The notes: generated by a model not told the origin, from the letters alone. Numbered from the stretch's first letter, positions 41,174 through 50,424 are shown. The stretch: DNA of 52,920 nucleotides from Candidatus Nitrosotenuis sp. (GCA_004322465.1 SCVO01000056.1:1-52920); one strand, 5' to 3'. Program-made: numbers and translations.

Positions 41174-41288
41174 ACCAATCTAACTTCTGACAGCCATACA
41201 AAAATCTTATTTTTATCACATACTCATTATCAGAGGAAGCGTAACCGAATCTTATCGAATATTCCAGTTAGAAAAAGCCCTTGGATCG

Positions 41289-41588
41289 CTATTTTTTTTC
41301 CAGCTTTCCAGCAATCTCGTTAAATGAATCCATGTTAACCTCAAGGAAATTTGATATGAAGTAGGTGACATTGTATTTTTCTCCGACTTTGGTTACGATG
41401 TTGTTTTTCTCAAGAACCTGTATGTGGTGCTGGATTGCCTTGTAGTCAAGGCTCAATTCCTTTGCAAGCTGGTTTGCGTTGAGCGGCGTGTTTTTCAGTA
41501 CGGAGACAAGCCTCAATCGATTCAACCCGCCCCTTGAGCCTGCAAATACGAACCACAGGAGCCGCTTCGCGTATGGATCATTTGCCAT
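41289..41588 (-). CDS. ArsR-type winged-helix regulator
   Basis: 99 residues. A basic N-terminus (DPYAKRLLWFVFAGSRGGLNR) leads into RLVSVLKNTPLNANQLAKEL, the recognition helix LDYKAIQHHIQVLEKNNIV, and a wing ending KYNVTYFIS. No sensing cysteines are present, so the signal is not a metal bound by Cys. It is located next to the radical SAM gene on the opposite strand with about 90 bp between them. It may control that gene or act elsewhere. Confidence 0.85.
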   Translation of the reverse strand: MANDPYAKRLLWFVFAGSRGGLNRLRLVSVLKNTPLNANQLAKELSLDYKAIQHHIQVLEKNNIVTKVGEKYNVTYFISNFLEVNMDSFNEIAGKLEKK

Positions 41589-41677
41589 TATGAATCAAGT
41601 TTTTGTGTGACTAGAAAAAGATGCTTGTGACTGCAAAAATAATATAGCAAATTGACCAAGATACGGTGTATAAAATC

Positions 41678-42559
41678 ATGATGCTAAACTATTCCTATCC
41701 ACTGTATAGGCCTCCATCTGAGGCAGATTCGCTGATATTTCAGGTCACGTTGGGATGCTCGTTTAACGAGTGCTCGTTTTGTGACATGTACAGATCAAAA
41801 GAATATTCGGAAAGACCGTGGGAAGAGGTAAAAGCAGAAATTGACATCATGTCAAAGACACTGCCAGAAACTCGCAGAATTTTTCTTGCGGATGGAGATG
41901 CGCTAAATCTAGAGACTGACTATATGGAAAAGATTGTAAAGTATCTTTATGAAAAATTCCCAAACTTGGAGAGAGTTTCATGCTATGCAATGCCGATGAA
42001 CGTTCTCAAAAAGACTCCAGAGGAACTCAAGTCGTTAAGAGATTCAGGACTGAACATGTTTTATTTGGGAATTGAGAGCGGTTCCGATCTTATTTTAAAA
42101 AAGGTGACAAAGGGAGCTACTGCTGCAACCATAATTCGGGCTTGTAAAAAGGCAATGGATGTCGGATACATTTTGTCATGCATGATAATTTTGGGACTGG
42201 GCGGCAAGACACATTCCAAGGAACACATCAGGGGAACGGCGGAGGTGATAAATGCATCAGCACCGCATTATGTTGGAGCTTTAACATTATACTTGGAAAA
42301 TGGAATTAAAGAGGAGTTTAAGACAAAGTTTGGAGAGCCGTTTATTCCAGTAAACGATTCCGAATCACTGGATGAGCTTGAGGATTTGATAGGACGTATT
42401 GATGTGAAGAACGAGGTGATTTTTAGGGCAAACCACGGCTCCAATGCATACACCATCAAGGGAACGTTCCCCCAAGACAAGCAGACGATGCTAGACAAGA
42501 TATCGTGGATGAAGCAGCATCCAGAAGTGGTAAGGCCGACAGGCCTTAGAGGATTCTAG
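41678..42559 (+). CDS. Radical SAM protein
   Basis: About 293 residues from the ATG at 41678; an in-frame GTG at 41666 would add four residues. The iron-sulfur motif GCSFNECSFCDMY (CX4CX2C) lies near residue 26-38, followed by a (beta/alpha) barrel with IFLADGDALNLE, FYLGIESGSDLILKK (the GxIxGxxE-like motif) and IILGLGGKTHSKEH. This is the pattern of the Elp3/MiaB/NifB-like radical SAM group with an unknown substrate. No B12-binding domain is seen. The conserved segment ANHGSNAYTIKGTFPQDK near the end may be family specific. Confidence 0.9.
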   Translation: MMLNYSYPLYRPPSEADSLIFQVTLGCSFNECSFCDMYRSKEYSERPWEEVKAEIDIMSKTLPETRRIFLADGDALNLETDYMEKIVKYLYEKFPNLERVSCYAMPMNVLKKTPEELKSLRDSGLNMFYLGIESGSDLILKKVTKGATAATIIRACKKAMDVGYILSCMIILGLGGKTHSKEHIRGTAEVINASAPHYVGALTLYLENGIKEEFKTKFGEPFIPVNDSESLDELEDLIGRIDVKNEVIFRANHGSNAYTIKGTFPQDKQTMLDKISWMKQHPEVVRPTGLRGF

Positions 42560-42661
42560 TTCAGTTTTGTCAGCTAAGAATGCGTAAAAATGAACGTGTG
42601 AATGGGTCGGCATTTTACACGGAGAAACTCAGAGACGGACCGCAGATTCGGCAGAGCCCAT

Positions 42662-42925
42662 CTACAGACTATCAATTATCGGTTTTAGATGATCGGGAAG
42701 GTCCGGTAGTTCGGTGTGACTAGTGTTGTTTTCCAAGATTTCAGGTCCGATTCTTCGCACTCGCTGTGTCCCAATCAGCGTATCAATGCTTCGTTGTGCA
42801 TCTTTTTCTGACAAGACAGTCTTGAGCTTTTCAATCAATATTGCTTCATTTTCGTACTTTTGGATTGCAAACTGGACCAAAACCATCTTGTCGTTAAATG
42901 TCAAGTCTGCCATTTCTTTTATCAT
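42662..42925 (-). CDS. Small helical protein, unknown function
   Basis: 87 residues, mostly helical: LTFNDKMVLVQFAIQKYENEAILIEKLKTVL in part and AQRSIDTLIGTQRVRRIG, ending in a Pro-rich tail (TELPDLPDHLKPI). The pattern resembles a small winged-helix or DNA-binding fold but no family is recognised. It stands alone. Confidence 0.55.
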   Translation of the reverse strand: MIKEMADLTFNDKMVLVQFAIQKYENEAILIEKLKTVLSEKDAQRSIDTLIGTQRVRRIGPEILENNTSHTELPDLPDHLKPIIDSL

Positions 42926-43015
42926 TTTTTGTCCGTAAAAAAGATTTTTGGAGGAATGGTGGCGAACAGATGTCCATTTTACGCCTAACCAGAATCACAG
43001 AATAGTAGATATTAC

Positions 43016-43516
43016 TTGGAAGAAAATACAGATTGCTTGAGTGCAAAAAGCGCAACCGAATCCAAAGTCGAAGTAATCACCCGAATGTTTCCATCTGATG
43101 CAAATCCGGCAGGAAATGTGTTCGGCGGCGAGATTCTAAAGCAAATTGATATTGTGGCAGGAATTGTAGCCCAAAGACACTGCGGAGCAAATGCAGTGAC
43201 GGCAAGCATAGACAAAGTTGATTTTCTCAAGCCAGTTTTTGTCGGAGACTTGCTAATTCTTAATGCAAGGCTAAACTGCATCAAGAATTCGTCAATGGAA
43301 ATCGAAGTCAGGGTCGAATCTGAAAATTTGAGAAACGGGGCAAGAACCCTGACTGGAACTGCTTTTGTGACATCGGTTGCCCTTGACGACAACGGTAGAC
43401 CGACATCTGTTCCGAAGCTATTGCTCCAAACTGAAGAGGATAAGAAGAAATTTGCCGAAGGACTAGCCAGGATGGAGCAAAGATCCAAAGAAAGACACAG
43501 AGAAAGAACGCATTGA
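43016..43516 (+). CDS. Acyl-CoA thioesterase, hot-dog fold (YciA-like)
   Basis: 166 residues from a TTG start. The hot-dog signature is in PSDANPAGNVFGGEILKQID (Asn/Gly and the acidic residue at the active site) and DFLKPVFVGDLLILNARL, in part. The C-terminus is charged and helical (FAEGLARMEQRSKERHRERTH in part). It hydrolyses acyl-CoA, possibly controlling CoA pools of the HP/HB cycle or of amino-acid breakdown. A long antisense frame on the other strand is a shadow. Confidence 0.9.
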   Translation: MEENTDCLSAKSATESKVEVITRMFPSDANPAGNVFGGEILKQIDIVAGIVAQRHCGANAVTASIDKVDFLKPVFVGDLLILNARLNCIKNSSMEIEVRVESENLRNGARTLTGTAFVTSVALDDNGRPTSVPKLLLQTEEDKKKFAEGLARMEQRSKERHRERTH

Positions 43517-43610
43517 CTTTCTACTACGTTGCAAATAGTAGAAACATGCCATGAACGATGCTGCGGTTTTATTGGAAACTGGTTTAATACCTTGAATTGC
43601 AATATGAGAC

Positions 43611-44063
43611 ATGAAGAACATCAAAATCAGAAAAGCAAGCAAAAAAGATCTTGATGAAATTTTAAATCTTTTATACCAATTACAAAGGCCAAGACCAAAA
43701 ACCAGCTCAGAACATACTGCGTTTAGAAAACGAATTTTCCAGTATCTCGATGAGAACGACAAGAAGATCATCGTATCTGAGTGCAATTCCAAGATTATTG
43801 GTCTTGTAAGCATAATGTTGCTCCCAAGACTAAATCGCACCAAATTGGAATTATACATTCCAGAGCTCGTCGTATCAGAAGATCACAGAGGGTTAGGAGT
43901 GGGAAAATCTCTCATTAAGTCGTGTGTCAACATAGCCAAAAAGAAAAAATGTTTCAGAATAAGGCTAGAATCCGGAAATCAAAGAAAGGACGCTCATCAA
44001 TTCTACAAAAAGATTGGATTTGAGCAATCTGCATTGAGCTATACCATGACAATTGAGCAGTAG
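43611..44063 (+). CDS. GNAT-family N-acetyltransferase
   Basis: 150 residues with the GNAT layout: IKIRKASKKDLDEILNLL, acyl-CoA-binding strand ELYIPELVVSEDHRGLGVGKSLI in part (the R/Q-x-x-G-x-G/A signature as HRGLGVG), and the final DAHQFYKKIGFEQS. It transfers an acetyl group from acetyl-CoA to an unknown amine; ribosomal N-terminal acetylation and small-molecule acetylation are the main options. It is monocistronic. Confidence 0.92.
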   Translation: MKNIKIRKASKKDLDEILNLLYQLQRPRPKTSSEHTAFRKRIFQYLDENDKKIIVSECNSKIIGLVSIMLLPRLNRTKLELYIPELVVSEDHRGLGVGKSLIKSCVNIAKKKKCFRIRLESGNQRKDAHQFYKKIGFEQSALSYTMTIEQ

Positions 44064-44071
44064 AAATTCAA

Positions 44072-44476
44072 CTAGTCATTTGCCGCTGCCCGGATTTGTA
44101 CAGTATCTGCATATTGCCTAAACAGAATTATTTTGTCGTTTTTGATTGTGTACACATGGGCAAATGGCGACGTGAATGCATTCCTTGACTTTTTTGACAC
44201 CATTTCATATTTTCCAAGAACAGCTATCATGTGTCCGGCGTCAAGGAACTCTTCAGGAACTGCATGAAACTCTGCAAAATTTGAAAAGAGATGTCGAAAG
44301 TATTTCTCAAAGACTGCCGTTTTTCCAATATATATGGCGCCGCCGCCAGGCATGCCGTCCAATACTTGCCACTCTATGTTATCGGCACATAACTGAAGAT
44401 AGGTTTGCTTATCTTTAGCCTTGAAAGAACTGTAGAATTTTTTTACTAAATCAACATTTGAAGTCATTTTTCCCAA
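44072..44476 (-). CDS. SnoaL/NTF2-like protein
   Basis: 134 residues with the cone-shaped NTF2-like fold: LVKKFYSSFKAKDKQTYLQL, DNIEWQVLDGMPGGGAIYIG, YFRHLFSNFAEFHAVPEEFL and a terminal strand FAHVYTIKNDKIILFRQYAD. Members include ketosteroid isomerases, cyclases and hydrolases; the substrate cannot be told. It converges with the acetyltransferase (8 bp apart). Confidence 0.82.
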   Translation of the reverse strand: MGKMTSNVDLVKKFYSSFKAKDKQTYLQLCADNIEWQVLDGMPGGGAIYIGKTAVFEKYFRHLFSNFAEFHAVPEEFLDAGHMIAVLGKYEMVSKKSRNAFTSPFAHVYTIKNDKIILFRQYADTVQIRAAAND

Positions 44477-44549
44477 GACGCACGATAAAGATCATTGTTT
44501 TTCTATATCAACATAGGATTGCGTTACTAAAAAATATTTTTGCAAACGG

Positions 44550-44738
44550 CTATTTTGCTAGCTTGCACTGAAACTCTACAATCTCCAGATTTTTTCCATC
44601 GATTTTCACTTTTGTTATTTTTGAGTGATAGTTTGGCTGATCTTTTGGTGGTACTGTAGAGCCTGCTGCTGCGTGCGCATCAGCAATTGTGGATATGGTC
44701 ATTGCCAACATCATTACAAGTATCACGTATGCTTTCAT
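44550..44738 (-). CDS. Small secreted protein
   Basis: About 62 residues from the ATG at 44738 (MKAYVILVMMLAMTISTIADAHA); the frame extends to 44762, but a TATA-like TTTAATGATAAAG at about 44756-44768 favours the shorter leaderless start. Residues 1-23 are a signal peptide. The mature part of about 40 residues (GSTVPPKDQPNYHSKI, then KIDGKNLEIVEFQCKLAK) has a single Cys. Function is unknown. Confidence 0.6.
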   Translation of the reverse strand: MKAYVILVMMLAMTISTIADAHAAAGSTVPPKDQPNYHSKITKVKIDGKNLEIVEFQCKLAK

Positions 44739-44899
44739 GCCGATAACTAGCCACTTTATCATTAAAGCAAGATGGAACTATTTTGAAAATCATGCTTCCA
44801 ATGAGGAAATTTCAGAATGGAATGGTACCGAATCGGCAGAATCAGACACGGTGAAAAACACTACAAAAGATTTTTCAGAGACCTTTCTGAAGGTAGTTG

Positions 44900-46339
44900 A
44901 TGACCGCGTCTTCTGACCACATCCAATCAACTAACAAAAAAACAGCCATAGGACTGCTGCTTCTAAGTGTTCTTTCCATTCTGATTTGGATCGTTCCTGG
45001 AATGATCGGGTTTGACGCAAGCGTTTCCTTGCGTCTTTTGGCCATAGTTCTGCTTTCAATATACGTCGCACTTGCGTTTGAAATTGTTCATAGAACCGTA
45101 ATTGTGATAGTTGCAGCTACCATTGCAATCATAATTGGCATTGCCACGGGCCTTTTTTCAGCTGACAAAAGTTTTGAATTTGCGGTTCACTCCATTGACT
45201 TTAACACAATAGGACTTTTGCTGGGAATGATGATCATTGTGGCCATTCTAGCTGAGACAGGCATCTTCCAGTATATTGGAATCAAAATGAGCAAGGCATC
45301 CAAGGGAAACATGTGGAAGCTGCTGGTCATGATGAGCGTGTTTACCGCAGTGACGTCCATGTTCATAGATAATGTTACAACGATTCTGCTTATGCTACCT
45401 GTCACAATTTCCATATTCAGAGCTTTTCGCCTATCGCCCGTTCCATTCATACTAGCAGAAATACTTGCGTCAAACATAGGCGGAACTGCCACTCTCATCG
45501 GGGATCCACCCAACATAATGATAGGCTCAGCTGCCAACATTGACTTTAATTCGTTTTTGTTCCACATGGGACCTACGATTGGGCTTTCGTTAATAGCATC
45601 GCTGATTCTGTTCAGAGTGTTTTTTAGAAAGGATCTCAAGGCAACGCCGCAAAATCTTGAAGAAGTAATGAGTCAGGACGAGAGATCTTTTATCAAAGAC
45701 AGACCATTGTTGAAAAAATCATTACTGGTGTTGTTCAGCGTCATAGCGCTTTTTGTTATTCATGGAATTTTGCATGTCGAGCCTTCAATCATTGCCCTTG
45801 GCGGTGCAGGTGTTTTGTTACTAATATCAAAAATAAAACCTGAAAAAATATTGCATGAGGTTGACTGGACCACCCTCATATTCTTTGCAGGCCTTTTCAT
45901 CACAATCAGCGTAGGGAGAGAATCAGGAATGATTGACGCATTGGCAAAGACTGCACTTGGCATTACGGGCGGAAATCCATGGGCAAGCTTCTTCATGATA
46001 ACGTGGGTATCGGCCATTGCAAGTTCCTTTGTAGACAACATTCCATTTGCGGCAACCATGATACCCCTAATCGAGATCCTAAATCAAAATCCCACCATTG
46101 CTACAGCGTTTAATTATGCAATCAGTCCATTGTGGTGGGCACTATCCTTGGGAGTAGGACTTGGCGGGAACGGCACGCTTATCGGATCCAGCGCAGGAGT
46201 CATTGCCATCGGATTGTCGGAAAAGTACGGCCACAAGATTACCTTCAATCAGTTCTTCAAAGTCGGATTCCCATTCATGATAATAACGGTGGCAGTAGGA
46301 AGCGTTGTTTTGATGATCGATATCATACTACGGCTGTAA
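44900..46339 (+). CDS. ArsB/NhaD-superfamily ion transporter (SLC13-like)
   Basis: 479 residues from the ATG at 44900 (an in-frame TTG precedes it). About 11-12 membrane helices. Signature motifs are FIDNVTTILLMLP and GGTATLIGDPPNIMIG, repeated in the second half as SSFVDNIPFAATMIPL and GNGTLIGSSAGVI, the inverted-repeat hairpins of ArsB and the P-protein/citrate transporters. The superfamily transports arsenite, sodium/proton or dicarboxylates. It is far (about 21 kb) from the arsenic cluster, and homologues of this type in archaea are usually annotated as ArsB or SLC13; the substrate is uncertain. Confidence 0.9.
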   Translation: MTASSDHIQSTNKKTAIGLLLLSVLSILIWIVPGMIGFDASVSLRLLAIVLLSIYVALAFEIVHRTVIVIVAATIAIIIGIATGLFSADKSFEFAVHSIDFNTIGLLLGMMIIVAILAETGIFQYIGIKMSKASKGNMWKLLVMMSVFTAVTSMFIDNVTTILLMLPVTISIFRAFRLSPVPFILAEILASNIGGTATLIGDPPNIMIGSAANIDFNSFLFHMGPTIGLSLIASLILFRVFFRKDLKATPQNLEEVMSQDERSFIKDRPLLKKSLLVLFSVIALFVIHGILHVEPSIIALGGAGVLLLISKIKPEKILHEVDWTTLIFFAGLFITISVGRESGMIDALAKTALGITGGNPWASFFMITWVSAIASSFVDNIPFAATMIPLIEILNQNPTIATAFNYAISPLWWALSLGVGLGGNGTLIGSSAGVIAIGLSEKYGHKITFNQFFKVGFPFMIITVAVGSVVLMIDIILRL

Positions 46340-46378
46340 TTGGAATGGCCGTGATAGAGTCAGCTAATTACGTATGTA

Positions 46379-46453
46379 TGGGCCCACAGGGATTTGAACC
46401 CTGGATTTTCGCCGTGTAAGGGCGACGTCATAACCGATCTGGACCATGAGCCC
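46379..46453 (-). tRNA. tRNA-Val (anticodon TAC)
   Basis: Read on the minus strand, the acceptor stem GGGCTCA (46453-46447) pairs with TGGGCCC (46386-46380). The anticodon stem TCGCC/GGCGA encloses loop CTTACAC with anticodon TAC. The T arm has CAGGGTTCAAATCCCTG. The discriminator A is at 46379, and CCA is not encoded. No intron is seen. Confidence 0.95.
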
Positions 46454-46510
46454 AGCGAAATTCCTTCTCAGAAACCATTTAAACTTTGAGAAATCGAATA
46501 AGATGAATCA

Positions 46511-47536
46511 TTGACTGACAAACTAGATGTCGGGTTTTTCTGTAGTCCCACTGGATTGGGTCATGCTACACGCGATATTGCAATTGCTCAGCATTTTGAT
46601 GGCATTTTAGCAAAATTTGTAACTGGAAATGGTGCTGCCAAGTTATTTGCAGAATATGGATTTTCAGTAAATGACTCTTATGTTACTCCAAAGTTTAAAA
46701 TTGAAAACGGAGTGCTTCAAAAACCTCTCAAATGGCTTTTCACATACTACCAATATTACAAAAAATGCAGTGTTATCGCAAAAGAATTTGTGAGAAAGGA
46801 AAATCCCAAGGTAATCGTAAGTGATGAAGATTTTGCGTCACTTGTCATAGCGCAACAAAACAAAATTCCGTCCATTCTAATCACGGACATCTTAGAGACA
46901 AAATTCACAAGAGGAATTGGCTCACTCATCGAAAAAAAGATGAACCAGTCCATGAGAGAAATCATACAAAAATGTAATGTTGTGATAATGCCGGAATTTG
47001 GTCAGGATCAGGACAACATCAAAAGGGTTGGACCGATAGTACGAACTACAAAATATAGTAGAGATGAATTAAGGAAACAATTCTCATTTTCCAAAAAGAC
47101 AATCACGCTAAGTGTCGGTGGAAGTGATGCAGGCAGATTTCTAATTGAGAAAACAATCGACGTATTTTCAAAGCTAAAGATTGATGCGGACCTGGTGGTT
47201 GTGCCAGGGCCGTCTCTTAAACTAGATACACAAAACATCAGAAATCTTGGGTTTGTCAACAATTTACACGAGATAATTTATGCGTCAGACCTTGTCATTT
47301 CGCTTGCAGGAAAATCCACCATCGATGAGGCAAGAGCGTATGGAACTCCTGGAATTTTCATTCCAGTCAAGAATCATTTTGAGCAGGAGGACAACGCAAA
47401 ACAAGAGGGATATCAGTACGATGATGTGCTTCGTCTAGGCACACTAATTCCCCAAAAACTAGAATCGGCAAGAGCGCCTGTAGAAACAAATGGTGCAAGC
47501 CGCGCTTATGAAATAATCAGGAAATATCTGGCATAG
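46511..47536 (+). CDS. Glycosyltransferase, family 28-like (MurG/MJ1255 type)
   Basis: 341 residues from a TTG start. A GT-B fold is indicated by GFFCSPTGLGHATRDIAIA (nucleotide-sugar-transferase N-terminal loop) and by SVGGSDAGRFLIEKT, YASDLVISLAGKSTIDEARAYGTP in part and IPVKNHFEQEDNA, the last part of the nucleotide-sugar site. It resembles MurG and the archaeal MJ1255/VC2487 proteins that act on lipid-linked or cell-surface glycans. The acceptor is unknown. It is followed 44 bp later by aspartate kinase. Confidence 0.87.
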   Translation: MTDKLDVGFFCSPTGLGHATRDIAIAQHFDGILAKFVTGNGAAKLFAEYGFSVNDSYVTPKFKIENGVLQKPLKWLFTYYQYYKKCSVIAKEFVRKENPKVIVSDEDFASLVIAQQNKIPSILITDILETKFTRGIGSLIEKKMNQSMREIIQKCNVVIMPEFGQDQDNIKRVGPIVRTTKYSRDELRKQFSFSKKTITLSVGGSDAGRFLIEKTIDVFSKLKIDADLVVVPGPSLKLDTQNIRNLGFVNNLHEIIYASDLVISLAGKSTIDEARAYGTPGIFIPVKNHFEQEDNAKQEGYQYDDVLRLGTLIPQKLESARAPVETNGASRAYEIIRKYLA

Positions 47537-47580
47537 GCGCTAATGCTTAAAAGAGGATTTGGGTTTTTGAAAACTGCGAA

Positions 47581-48996
47581 TTGGAAAAATTAGCTGTTGC
47601 AAAATTTGGTGGTAGCGCAAGCGGAATTGATGGAGAGCACATATCAGACATAATCAATCGCGTAAAAGAACTAAAGAGAGATTCCAAAGTGATTACAGTT
47701 TTTTCTGCCCCCCTAACCATACATGAGGGAAAGAGAAAGTCGTTAACCGACTTGGCACTCCTCCTTGGAAGAAAGGCGGAGGAGGGAAACACACCAGACA
47801 TCAGCGATATCCGAAAACCATATGAGAAGATTCTCAGCTTGGTATCAGAGCTATACAAGACAGAATGCAAAAGGGTAATCGATTCGTTTTTGGAAAAGAC
47901 CCAGCAGGCATTCAGCGAGGCAAAGCGTAGACACTCGTTCGCGGACGAGGTACGCTCAAGAGCACTTGCATTTTCAGGCGAAATTCTCATGTCATACATG
48001 ATGAACTACATCATGAGAAGCAACGGCATAAAATCAGACGTGGTCTCGTACGATATCTGGCCAATCATAACGGACAATAACATAGAATCAACGAATTTTC
48101 TTGCATCAGAGTCCCTAAAGAGAATAGAGCCAGTTGAGCGACTCCTAAGGGAAAACGATGTTCTGTCATTTGGCGGATTCATCGGAAAGACTGTCGACGG
48201 TACAGAAACTACGTATGAGCGCGGAGGCTCTGACAGAACAGCTGCCGATCTAGGTATACTGTTTCACAAAAAATACGACACCAGAATCGATTTTGAAAAG
48301 GACAGCGCTGTCGTGTCAGCCGATCCAAGGGTTGTTTCAGAAGAATTGGAAGACATTTCTCAGCTTTCATACAATGAGGCAAGGCTTGCAGGAATGTTTG
48401 GAATGAAGATTCTAGACCCAATTGCGATCAAGGAAATTTTGGAAAATGGAGTAGACATGCCAATCATGATAACAAACATGAAAAATCCGCAGAAAATAAC
48501 AACCATAAAGCGAAGATCAGATAGCCAAAACGGTCACCCGCTAAAAATTGTGACAGGTAAAAAACACTGCGCAATACTAAAAATCGAAAGTGAAGCTGTG
48601 CAAAGACTGCTTGAATCTCTGGAAAAAGACAAAAGATACAGCGAGTTTGTCATACTTTCCCCATTTACAAAAGACGACATCGAGTTTACAAGGATTCTGT
48701 TTTTGGATTCTGACTATGTGAAACGAAACGAGAGATACATTTTGGGATTTGACTCCCTTGCAACAATCACGTATAATCGCGGAGTCATTACACTGATTGG
48801 GGATGAGATGTGGCGGGTCCATCAAATCGTGTCAAAGGCAAGTGCACGAATAGGCGATGCTGGTCTTAACATCTTGAACATGGACGCGCAGGAAGAGACA
48901 TCGCGGGTGATAATAGTAACTGATGATTCTGATGACAACATTGAGAAAGCAATTCGTGCAGTGCATTCAGAAAGATCGAAAATTACATTCACCTAA
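47581..48996 (+). CDS. lysC: Aspartate kinase
   Basis: 471 residues from a TTG start. The kinase domain has AVAKFGGSASGIDG (catalytic Lys-Phe-Gly-Gly-Ser), LSFGGFIG, ERGGSDRTAADLG and FGMKILDPIAIKEIL. The C-terminal ACT domains (CAILKIESEAVQ about 342-353, and VITLIGDEMWRVHQIVSKA in part) are typical of allosteric control. It phosphorylates aspartate at the head of the threonine, methionine and lysine pathways. No linked pathway gene is present. Confidence 0.93.
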   Translation: MEKLAVAKFGGSASGIDGEHISDIINRVKELKRDSKVITVFSAPLTIHEGKRKSLTDLALLLGRKAEEGNTPDISDIRKPYEKILSLVSELYKTECKRVIDSFLEKTQQAFSEAKRRHSFADEVRSRALAFSGEILMSYMMNYIMRSNGIKSDVVSYDIWPIITDNNIESTNFLASESLKRIEPVERLLRENDVLSFGGFIGKTVDGTETTYERGGSDRTAADLGILFHKKYDTRIDFEKDSAVVSADPRVVSEELEDISQLSYNEARLAGMFGMKILDPIAIKEILENGVDMPIMITNMKNPQKITTIKRRSDSQNGHPLKIVTGKKHCAILKIESEAVQRLLESLEKDKRYSEFVILSPFTKDDIEFTRILFLDSDYVKRNERYILGFDSLATITYNRGVITLIGDEMWRVHQIVSKASARIGDAGLNILNMDAQEETSRVIIVTDDSDDNIEKAIRAVHSERSKITFT

Positions 48997-48999
48997 AAA

Positions 49000-49115
49000 C
49001 AAAATCGCAAATGGCCCTTCAGGGTTGTCCCGTCAGAGCCACGCTGGGTTTGTTCTTGGACCATTTATCTAGATTCAGTCCGGCGTTACCCAAAACACGC
49101 ACTGTTTATTATTGA
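49000..49115 (-). ncRNA. Candidate structured non-coding RNA
   Basis: A GC-rich segment in the gap 48997-49206. On the minus strand AAATGGTCC (49066-49058) pairs with GGGCCATTT (49017-49009) with one G:U; on the plus strand that position would be C:A, so the minus strand is the better RNA. Inside are short helices such as CGT/ACG around GGCTCTG. A minus-strand TATA box (ACTATATAGAT, about 49137-49147) lies 25-30 bases upstream of the proposed start near 49115, and a T-rich stretch (ATTTTGTTTTTAGG, about 49005-48992) follows. The element does not show the signature loops of RNase P or SRP RNA. Confidence 0.4.
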
Positions 49116-49206
49116 TCGAGGCAATATTTAGACCTGATCTATATAGTCTATCAAGTCCACGCCTGACTTTGAGCAAATACAATTACAATGTTTGATTACT
49201 GCTGAG

Positions 49207-49437
49207 TCATTGCCCGAATTTTCCGCCTGCCGCATACCACAGCACAAGGCCTGCGCCAATCATTACGTACCACTTGATGTTTCTCTTGTCGGTAAACACA
49301 TTTTTTGGGTTCAGTTCTTCATCGGTTTTAACGGAGTTTCGTATTTTTCTCATCTCAAATCCCTGGCCAATAAGACCGCCAACAAGAAGTGCCACCGCTA
49401 CAATCGGGATGATTGGTTCCATGTATTTAGTGCGCAC
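49207..49437 (-). CDS. Small two-TM membrane protein
   Basis: 76 residues with two hydrophobic segments (about 8-26, IIPIVAVALLVGGLIGQGF, and 54-70, WYVMIGAGLVLWYAAGG) joined by a charged loop (KTDEELNPKNVFTDKRNIK). No family was recognised. It faces the branched-chain aminotransferase gene with a 54-bp gap. The large intergenic space downstream carries the candidate ncRNA. Confidence 0.6.
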   Translation of the reverse strand: MRTKYMEPIIPIVAVALLVGGLIGQGFEMRKIRNSVKTDEELNPKNVFTDKRNIKWYVMIGAGLVLWYAAGGKFGQ

Positions 49438-49491
49438 TGTAGGTATTTAGTCCTGTTCCCAAATCATACGGGATAACTCTTTAAATTACGA

Positions 49492-50424
49492 ATGTTTATG
49501 CATCATTCCATGAAAGAAGTAGGCAAGATCTGGATGAATGGCAAGCTAGTACCATTCAAGGACGCAAAGGTCCATGTCTTAACTCACGCATTACATTATT
49601 CAACTGCAATTTTTGAAGGAATCAGATGCTATGACACGCCAAATGGCTCTGCCATTTTTAGACTTCCAGAGCATGTGGACAGATTATTCAGATCAGCAAA
49701 AATGTATTCAATGAAAATGCAGTTTTCAAAAGATCAGATTACAGACGGAATAATAAAAACAGTAAAGGCAAGCAGCCTTAGGGAATGCTACATCAGACCG
49801 TTGGCATACTATGGATACGGCACCATGGGACTGACTCCTACTCCAAACAAGGTAGACGTGTCCATCGCATGTTGGGAATGGAAGCTTGGCGAGTCAAAAG
49901 CAGGAAAACTAACAGGCGCAAGATGCAAAATTTCAAGCTGGCTTCGAATCGACTCCAGAGCACAGCCAATGCAGGCAAAGGCTGCATCAAACTATGCTAA
50001 TGCGGCACTTGCAAGAGTAGAGGCGCTAAACAATGGGTATGACGAAGCAATAATGCTAAACTATCATGGAAAGATCACGGAGGGTAGCGCAGAAAACATC
50101 TTTGTTATAAGAAACGGCGAAATTTTCACACCGCCACTTACATCCGGAATACTGGAAGGAATAACTCGGGACAGCGTAATTCAGATACTTCGTGCAGACG
50201 GACAAAACGTAATTGAAAAAGAGCTTGACAGAGATGACCTTTATTCCGCAGACGAGATATTCATGACCGGTACCGCTGCAGAGGTAAAGTCAGTAGCTCA
50301 GGTAGATGACGTGTCCATTGGAGACGGGAAGATAGGCAAGACCACAAAACAGCTGCAAAAATCGTTCATGGATGTGGCAATGGGCAATGACGAGCGATTT
50401 GTTCACTGGCTAAAATACATCTAG
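49492..50424 (+). CDS. ilvE: Branched-chain amino acid aminotransferase
   Basis: 310 residues; a second ATG at 49510 gives the family start MKEVGKIWMNGKLV. Fold type IV PLP enzyme: HALHYSTAIFEGIRCYDT, YIRPLAYYGYGTMG, PLP-bearing lysine in MQAKAASNYANAALARVEA (in part), EGSAENIFVIRNGEIFTPP in part and TSGILEGITRDSVIQI. It converts leucine, isoleucine and valine to and from 2-oxo acids. It stands alone. Confidence 0.96.
   Translation: MFMHHSMKEVGKIWMNGKLVPFKDAKVHVLTHALHYSTAIFEGIRCYDTPNGSAIFRLPEHVDRLFRSAKMYSMKMQFSKDQITDGIIKTVKASSLRECYIRPLAYYGYGTMGLTPTPNKVDVSIACWEWKLGESKAGKLTGARCKISSWLRIDSRAQPMQAKAASNYANAALARVEALNNGYDEAIMLNYHGKITEGSAENIFVIRNGEIFTPPLTSGILEGITRDSVIQILRADGQNVIEKELDRDDLYSADEIFMTGTAAEVKSVAQVDDVSIGDGKIGKTTKQLQKSFMDVAMGNDERFVHWLKYI

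Noticed and set aside
43012-43602. 196-residue minus-strand frame
   Set aside because: It is antisense to the clear hot-dog thioesterase at 43016-43516 and shows only Ser/Leu-rich shadow composition.
44689-44916. 75-residue plus-strand frame before the ArsB/NhaD-like gene
   Set aside because: Its first third overlaps antisense to the small secreted protein and no promoter fits its start. The acidic C-terminal half looks partly coding-like, so it is not fully excluded.
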